Shown in pieces: positions 5,177 through 9,795 of a stretch of 9,795 nucleotides of DNA. The notes beneath the pieces are model-generated. The model was not told the DNA's origin. It searched no databases and saw nothing but the letters and a program-made list of their open reading frames with translations. Every line of letters begins with the position of its first letter. Position 1 is the first letter of the stretch. Source of the DNA: JAXHTH01 sp034211115 (GTDB taxonomy: Bacteria; Planctomycetota; Phycisphaerae; Phycisphaerales; SM1A02); the NCBI GenBank assembly GCA_034211115.1, contig JAXHTH010000017.1, positions 1 through 9,795 of the forward strand, given 5' to 3'. A program made the position numbers and the translations under genes.

Positions 5177-6940
5177 TTACGTCAACACCACTTTGCGAAT
5201 GAACTCGATGATCGCCTCCAGGTACGCCGCCGTCACCGGTTCGTTGGCGAGGATCGCGACCGACAGCGCGGTGGCGAGGAGCACGCCGATCACCACGATG
5301 ATCCCCACGATGAGCTTGCCCACGTCCTGGCCCTTCAGGCTGCCGAGCTGATCCGGCTCGCCGGAGAGATACGCGCTGGCGGCGAAGAACTCCTCGCCGA
5401 TGAGCGTGTAATCACAGGCGGCGACGAAGAAGGGAAGCTGGGCCGGCATCGCCGTCCCCGCGATCTGGATCGCCCCGATCGAGTTGCCCGTCTCGGCGAG
5501 AATCAGCGACTCGGCGAAAAAGGTCCCCATGTAGAAGCACGCCGCCGGCTTCTCACGCACCATCATCCCCTGCAGGTACGCCACGAACCCGAACTGCTCG
5601 TCGGTGACGTAGTAGATGTTGTCGGCGTTGAACGCGTCCGGCCGGCCCGCCTCCAGGTACGACGCCTGCACCGTCTCCCGCGCCGCGGTCATCACCAGCG
5701 ACCGCGCCGTGGGCACCTCGATCTTCGCATCGTACTCGGCGGCGAGGCGGGAAACGCGCGACAGGACCGTGATCCCCGCGATGGTCTGGATGTCGTTCAT
5801 GTCCTGGATGCCGGCCACGAAGAGAACGGAGCGGCCCATCTCCGTGGCCCGCCCCACCGCCTCGTCCACCGCCGACAGGCCCGCGATCTTGCGCACGTTC
5901 AGCGGCTTTCCGCTCCGCGCGACCCGAATGAAGAACACCACCGAGCCGCAGATGAGCAGCGTGATCACCATCAGGGCGAAGCGGGCGCCGTCGTACACCT
6001 GCCGCACCGGCCGCACGCGCGACGAGGCGACGGTCGGCCCGGATTCGACGCCGCGGTCGCCGATCGCGGTCACCTTGAACACGTACTTGCTGAACCGATC
6101 GAGCCGCTCGAGGGTGTAGCCCATCTCGCCGGCGCGGATCTCGAGCAGGCCGGGCTCGACATCAACAACGTGCTTCCAGCGGACGTCATCGCCCTTCGCC
6201 GCCGCCGCCGCCTGAGCCCGCCGCTCGGCTTCCAGCTCCGCGTCGTAGCGCAGCTCGTAGAGCTGGGCTCTGATGTCGGTGGGGATCTCGTCGGCGCGCT
6301 CTTCCCAGATCTCTTTCCATCGCTCGCCGAACAGACCGCGGAGGATGGGCTCGGTGACGGCCGTCTTCGCCACGCGCTCCGCCGCGGCCTCCAGCTCCTC
6401 ATCCTGCTGCTGCCGCTCGGAGAGGGGGATCGCCTCCTCGAGGACGCTCAGCGCCTTTCCGGCGCGGCGGTTCATCGTCCGATCGTCCATCCCCGCAGCC
6501 AGATACGCCTCCAGCGCCGCCGCCGCCTCCTCCGCCTGGTAGTCATATTCGTAGTGTTTCGCGTGCGCCGAGTCGGCCCAGGCGCGGATGTCGGGCAGCC
6601 GCGCCTCGATCGCCGCCTTCAACTGCTCCGGCGGAAGATCGGGCTCCTCGAACAAGTCGACGAGGTCCTCGACGCGGTCCTCGAAGTCGAGCTGCGCCGC
6701 ATCCTTCACGGTCAGCGAGCGATAGATGCGATAGCCGGCGATCGTGTCCGGGTCGTCCGGCGAAAGCTGCCAGCGGAGATCGATCTTCTCGCCCTTGTCC
6801 CAGGGATGGTCCTGGGCAGTGAGATCCGTGGGCGGGGCGGGCGGCGCATCGCTCGGCTGCCCCGCCGCCGGTTGGGAGACGCAGATGGACAGCGCCGCCG
6901 CGCCGAGCAGGAGCAAGAGAGGCGTTCGTCTTCGGCTCAT
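5177..6940 (-). CDS. DUF6754-like membrane protein with a split FN3 domain
   Basis: 587 residues. A signal peptide (1-27, cleavage near AAG/QPS) leads to an extracytoplasmic fibronectin type III domain whose first strands are at 35-76 (LTAQDHP, KIDLRWQLSPDD, GYRIYRS). It is interrupted by a helical, Glu/Ala/Arg-rich segment at 78-250 and resumes at 255-310 (WKHVVD, SKYVFKVTAIGDRGVESGP). A transmembrane helix at 321-339 followed by Arg/Lys brings the chain inside for an alpha/beta core at 350-540. The core contains GRSVLFVAGIQD, ETGNSIGAIQIAGTAMPAQL and ACDYTLIGEEFFAASAYLSG, which I associate with the DUF6754 family. A second helix (543-565) and a short hydrophobic tail end the protein. GAGG lies 9 nt before the ATG, and the gap to the upstream gene is 4 nt. 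The DUF assignment is from memory and moderately sure; the biological role is unknown. The core may be homologous to that of the 308-residue neighbour. Confidence 0.85.
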   Translation of the reverse strand: MSRRRTPLLLLLGAAALSICVSQPAAGQPSDAPPAPPTDLTAQDHPWDKGEKIDLRWQLSPDDPDTIAGYRIYRSLTVKDAAQLDFEDRVEDLVDLFEEPDLPPEQLKAAIEARLPDIRAWADSAHAKHYEYDYQAEEAAAALEAYLAAGMDDRTMNRRAGKALSVLEEAIPLSERQQQDEELEAAAERVAKTAVTEPILRGLFGERWKEIWEERADEIPTDIRAQLYELRYDAELEAERRAQAAAAAKGDDVRWKHVVDVEPGLLEIRAGEMGYTLERLDRFSKYVFKVTAIGDRGVESGPTVASSRVRPVRQVYDGARFALMVITLLICGSVVFFIRVARSGKPLNVRKIAGLSAVDEAVGRATEMGRSVLFVAGIQDMNDIQTIAGITVLSRVSRLAAEYDAKIEVPTARSLVMTAARETVQASYLEAGRPDAFNADNIYYVTDEQFGFVAYLQGMMVREKPAACFYMGTFFAESLILAETGNSIGAIQIAGTAMPAQLPFFVAACDYTLIGEEFFAASAYLSGEPDQLGSLKGQDVGKLIVGIIVVIGVLLATALSVAILANEPVTAAYLEAIIEFIRKVVLT

Positions 6941-6944
6941 GTCA

Positions 6945-8072
6945 TCATGCCTCGATCAACTCCACGTTCGCCCTTGGAATGACGACCTCCTCGCCGGAGG
7001 AGAGTCTCACTTCGAGCACGCGGGCGCGGGACCCCGATCCCAGCGCCTGCGGCTCCGGCGGCAGGGCGGCCACCTCGCCGATGAGACCGAAATAGGGATC
7101 GCGAATGATCCGCACCGGCCGGCCCGGCTCCAGCAGGCCGCCGTAGTGCTCGTCCTCCGGGCCCCGCGTCTTCTCGTCCTCGCCGAGGGGGATGACGATT
7201 TCCGGCCTCATCACGCCGGCCCGGATCTGGGTGGCGCCGTTGACGGCGGCGACATCGCCCTGCCGCGAGTGAAGGAGGCTGAACGTTCGCTCGGCCATGG
7301 CGATGTCCCCGAACCCCTCGGTGATGACCACGGTCAGGCCGATCTCCTCGGTTCCGGTGAAGGCCACCCCCAGGTCGTATCCGAGGACCTCCTTGAGGTC
7401 TTCATCGTCGATGCCGCCGGCGATGACGGCGGCGGCCCCCACCTCCTGGGCGCGCTCGATCGCCTCGTGCCACACGCGGCCCCCGCCCACGACGACGCAG
7501 TCCTTCATGTCGGCGCTGATCATGTCGGCGACGAGTTCCTGCTCGTGTGACTTGGCGGCCATGCGGATCGTGCCGTACTGCTCCCCGCCCACGCCGAAGA
7601 TGCCCTGCACGAACGTGACGTCGGCCTCGATGACCACCCCCTCTCCGGGAATGACCTCGACCACCTCCCCGGCCAGGTAGGCCTTGACCTCGACGGGGAT
7701 CTGCTCGCCGCGGATGATGACCTGGCCCGTCACGGGCGAGATGGTCTCGATCACGCCCTCGTCCCTGGCGCGGTAGGTGTTCTTGAAGAGGCCGAAGATG
7801 CCCTTGGTCTGGGCGAGCGGCTCGCCGATCTCGATGCGCTCGCCCTCCCGCTTGAGCATGCAATCCATGACATCGCTGGGCGGCATGGAGAGGAGGTTGG
7901 ACATGTTCAGGGGGGTGATCTCGCCGGGCATGAAGGTCCGGGCGACCACGTCGCGGGCCTGCACGCGATCGCCCTTCTTCACGAGCACGTCGCCTTTGAT
8001 CGGCAGGACGCGCCGGCAGCGGTGCGTCAATCGGCGGGTGACCTTCAATCCGGGTGTGTACGCCTGTCCCAT
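6945..8072 (-). CDS. Uncharacterised soluble protein with barrel-sandwich-like and C-terminal KOW/SH3-like segments
   Basis: 375 residues with no signal peptide or membrane segment, so cytoplasmic. Residues 20-46 (VLPIKGDVLVKKGDRVQARD) and 103-150 (GVIETISPVTGQVIIRGEQI, then GEVVEVIPGEGVVIEA) read like halves of a barrel-sandwich hybrid fold, as in lipoyl domains or the RnfC/NqrA N-terminus. There is no lipoylation or biotinylation lysine in an MKM-like context. Residues 190-295 have a Rossmann-like look (DCVVVGGGRVWHEAIERAQE) and two striking blocks, TEGFGDIAMAERTFSLL and NGATQIRAGVMRPEIVIP. Residues 315-375 (GRPVRIIRDPYFGLIGEVAA, then a beta-rich end) form an SH3/KOW-like domain of the kind that binds protein or RNA. 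The ATG at 8072 has no clear Shine-Dalgarno sequence, so the start is less sure. It lies between MutL-like and DUF6754-like genes, suggesting an adaptor between ATPase and membrane parts. Confidence 0.87.
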   Translation of the reverse strand: MGQAYTPGLKVTRRLTHRCRRVLPIKGDVLVKKGDRVQARDVVARTFMPGEITPLNMSNLLSMPPSDVMDCMLKREGERIEIGEPLAQTKGIFGLFKNTYRARDEGVIETISPVTGQVIIRGEQIPVEVKAYLAGEVVEVIPGEGVVIEADVTFVQGIFGVGGEQYGTIRMAAKSHEQELVADMISADMKDCVVVGGGRVWHEAIERAQEVGAAAVIAGGIDDEDLKEVLGYDLGVAFTGTEEIGLTVVITEGFGDIAMAERTFSLLHSRQGDVAAVNGATQIRAGVMRPEIVIPLGEDEKTRGPEDEHYGGLLEPGRPVRIIRDPYFGLIGEVAALPPEPQALGSGSRARVLEVRLSSGEEVVIPRANVELIEA

Positions 8073-8119
8073 CGCAGTTGCCGTGAAGTGAAAGCGTTCA
8101 GGTCACAAGAAGGGATCGA

Positions 8120-8138
8120 GCCGGCGCCGTTCGCCGGC
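8120..8138 (-). other. Intergenic hairpin between the MutL-like gene and the 375-residue gene
   Basis: GCCGGCG (8120-8126) and CGCCGGC (8132-8138) form a perfect 7-bp GC stem with a 5-base loop, 4 bases after the MutL-like stop. On the minus strand it is followed by CTCGATCCCTTCTTG, which is only weakly T-rich. It sits in the one loose junction (69 nt) of an otherwise tightly packed operon, so it may partly terminate transcription or mark an mRNA processing point that lowers or separates expression of the downstream genes. Confidence 0.45.
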
Positions 8139-8142
8139 CTCC

Positions 8143-9795
8143 TCACGCGGTGGCCGCGGCGGCGGCCGGGTACAGCTCCATCGACTCCACCCAGCCCGCG
8201 ACGCGCCGGCGGCACTCGGCGCGCTCCTCCGGCAGGGTCAGCTCGCGGCCGCGGCCGTCGAGGATCAGCCCCACCGTGCCGCCCTTGACCTCGCGGACGA
8301 CGCGCCGCCCGGGCCCGCTGCCCACATCGAAGCCCTTGGCCGGCTCGACGGTCACCGTCGCCGTCTCCCCCAGGCCCAGCGGGAGCAGGGTCATCTCCCC
8401 GAAGGCGATCTCCCCGGCGTTGTTGAGCGTTTCGCCCTTGATCTCATAGGAGAAGCACGGCCGTCCCTCGCGCCCGATTCCCTTCGCGGCGATGCAGGTG
8501 CCGAGGTAAATCAGGCAGTCGCGCACGAACACCTCCATCGCCGCCTTGGGATGCACCTGCGCCAGCACGCCCAGGTGCGGCATCATGAAGATGCTGTCCT
8601 TGGCCAGCGTGGTGAACCCCTCCGGCTGGAAGGCGTCGATGAGCAGCATCGCCGTCTGATGCATGCGCGGCGCGTGCGAGAGCACCCCGCCCGAGGCGAC
8701 GAGCAGGTCGAGCTTCATGTTGTCGACGATCGTCTGGCCCCCGGTTTCCTGGCTGAAGGTGTCGCCCACCGTGCGCTGCTGCTGCACGCCCTTGAGCGTG
8801 GTGGCGAACTCCTTGTGCTGGAGATACGCCAGCCGCAGCGCCTCCCGCGCCACCGCCTGCTCGAACACCAGCGCCTCCAGCGACTGGGGGATCGTGGTCG
8901 GCCGGATCATCTTGTTCTTGACGCGGTTGCGCAGCTCACGCTCGTCCATGTCGAAGTGGATCCAGCGGAGGATGCTGGCCATCGTCGCCTCCGCGCAGAC
9001 GTTCGAGATGGAATAGCTCATCCCGAGGTTGGCGGAGACGGTGCGGTTGAACGTGCCGTCGAAGACGCTGAAGACGTCGGTGGTCGCCCCGCCGATGTCG
9101 ACACCCACGACGTGGATGCCCAGTTGCTCGGCGATGGTCTGGAGGATGTTGCCCACCGCCCCGGGAGTGGGCATGATCGGCGCGTCCGTCCATTCCATGA
9201 GCCGGTGATAGCCCGGGGCGTGGGCCATGACGTGCTCGAGGAACACATCGTGGATCGCGTCGCGGGCCGGGGCGAGATTCTCACGCTCCAGCACCGGCCT
9301 CAGGTTCTCGACCACCGAAAGATCGACCGATTCGTCGAACGCCCGCTCGACGGCCGGCCGGGCGTCCTGATTGCCCGCGAAGATGACCGGCATGCGGTAC
9401 GCGCCGCCGAATCGAGGCAGCGGCTTGGCCGGGGCGATGAGCTCGGCGATCTCCGTCACCTTCTTCACGTCCCCGCCGTCCGTGCCGCCGGAGATGAGCA
9501 GCATGTCCGGCCGCAGCTCGCGGATGCGCTGAATCTGCTCGTGCGGCTTACGCTTGTCGTTGGAGGCGATGACGTCCATGACGATGGCCCCGGCGCCGAG
9601 GGCCGCGCGCTTCGCGCTGGCCGCGGTCATCTCCGCCACCACGCCCGCGACCATCATCTGCAATCCCCCGCCCGCGCTGGAGGTGGAGATGTAGAGATCG
9701 CAGCCTTCGTCCTTCGTGGCCGGCTGGATGATCCGGCCTTCGTCGCCGAACTCGCCGATCGCCGACTCGTCGACGACGAAGGCCGGATCATCCAG
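8143..9795 (-). CDS. MutL/GlmL-like ASKHA-fold ATPase (partial, N-terminus beyond right edge)
   Basis: 550 codons are visible; the frame is open to the right edge, so the true start and the first phosphate-binding motif (DxGSTTTK in the family) are outside the window. Visible MutL hallmarks, numbered from the edge, are STSSAGGGLQMMVAGVV at 37-53, AAKRAALGAGA-like text near 59-70, LLISGGTDGGD at 99-109, FAGN at 139-142, VDIGGATTDVFSVFDG at 232-247 (bases about 9055-9102) and LLVASGGVLSH at 364-374. These belong to the MutL/GlmL family (PF13941), sugar-kinase/Hsp70-like proteins encoded beside glutamate mutase. A beta-rich C-terminal segment at about 452-520 (GEIAFGEMTLLPLGLGETAT, then VGSGPGRRVVREV) goes beyond the core, and the end is low-complexity alanine. 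The protein is longer than ordinary GlmL (about 460). No mutase subunits lie beside it, so a role in glutamate fermentation is unlikely; it probably powers or assembles the membrane proteins encoded downstream. Confidence 0.9.
   Translation of the reverse strand: MDDPAFVVDESAIGEFGDEGRIIQPATKDEGCDLYISTSSAGGGLQMMVAGVVAEMTAASAKRAALGAGAIVMDVIASNDKRKPHEQIQRIRELRPDMLLISGGTDGGDVKKVTEIAELIAPAKPLPRFGGAYRMPVIFAGNQDARPAVERAFDESVDLSVVENLRPVLERENLAPARDAIHDVFLEHVMAHAPGYHRLMEWTDAPIMPTPGAVGNILQTIAEQLGIHVVGVDIGGATTDVFSVFDGTFNRTVSANLGMSYSISNVCAEATMASILRWIHFDMDERELRNRVKNKMIRPTTIPQSLEALVFEQAVAREALRLAYLQHKEFATTLKGVQQQRTVGDTFSQETGGQTIVDNMKLDLLVASGGVLSHAPRMHQTAMLLIDAFQPEGFTTLAKDSIFMMPHLGVLAQVHPKAAMEVFVRDCLIYLGTCIAAKGIGREGRPCFSYEIKGETLNNAGEIAFGEMTLLPLGLGETATVTVEPAKGFDVGSGPGRRVVREVKGGTVGLILDGRGRELTLPEERAECRRRVAGWVESMELYPAAAAATA

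Noticed and set aside
3605..6982. Plus-strand open frame of 1125 codons
   Set aside because: It lies antisense to three membrane-protein genes that have membrane helices, ribosome-binding sites and coupled junctions. Its translation is His/Arg/Asp/Glu-rich without domain character, a usual by-product of strong GC third-position bias.
8143..9795. Annotating the MutL-like gene as a glutamate mutase component
   Set aside because: The family match is good, but no mutase subunits are in the window and the gene heads a membrane-protein operon, so the mutase role and the symbol glmL would be over-annotation.
1..9795. CRISPR arrays, tRNA or rRNA genes, insertion sequences, attachment sites
   Set aside because: I saw no regularly spaced repeats, tRNA-like or rRNA-like sequence, transposase-like protein or terminal inverted repeats. 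The genes show uniform GC-rich codon use with no sign of recent transfer.

Overview
The window is GC-rich bacterial DNA, and every gene I can support lies on the minus strand, so the gene order below follows transcription, from right to left. The composition, the rpmF-plsX pair and a MutL/DUF6754-type gene set suggest a Planctomycetota (possibly Phycisphaerae-like) or related genome. That placement is inferred from memory of where such genes occur and is not proven here.

Region 1 (9795 to 2445): a tightly packed run of six genes. It begins with a MutL/GlmL-like ASKHA-fold protein that is cut by the right window edge. Next come a soluble protein of 375 residues with barrel-sandwich and KOW/SH3-like segments, then a membrane protein of 587 residues with a DUF6754-like core, an exported FN3 domain and a long helical insertion. 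Three further membrane proteins of 234, 308 and 362 residues complete the run. The last five genes are separated by 4 and 12 nt, then 3 nt, then overlap by 4 nt (ATGA). Only the MutL-to-375 junction is loose (69 nt, with a hairpin). No cobalamin-dependent mutase subunit is visible. I read this as one uncharacterised membrane complex: a cytoplasmic ATPase-fold protein and a cytoplasmic adaptor working with four membrane subunits. This is the most interesting part of the window.

Region 2 (2444 to 2149): about 300 bp without a gene. It holds a hairpin just after the operon's last stop codon and a 13-nt direct repeat 65 bp apart.

Region 3 (2148 to 1075): an exported seven-bladed beta-propeller of the YVTN/YncE type. 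Five consecutive blades start with a histidine at the same structural position, which suggests a metal site. A strong GC hairpin with a T-rich tail follows its stop codon.

Region 4 (1074 to 1): a gene-free stretch with a near-consensus sigma70-type promoter and a structured leader, then rpmF (ribosomal protein L32) and the first 174 codons of plsX (phosphate acyltransferase). This is the usual start of a fatty acid/phospholipid synthesis operon, and plsX is cut by the left edge.
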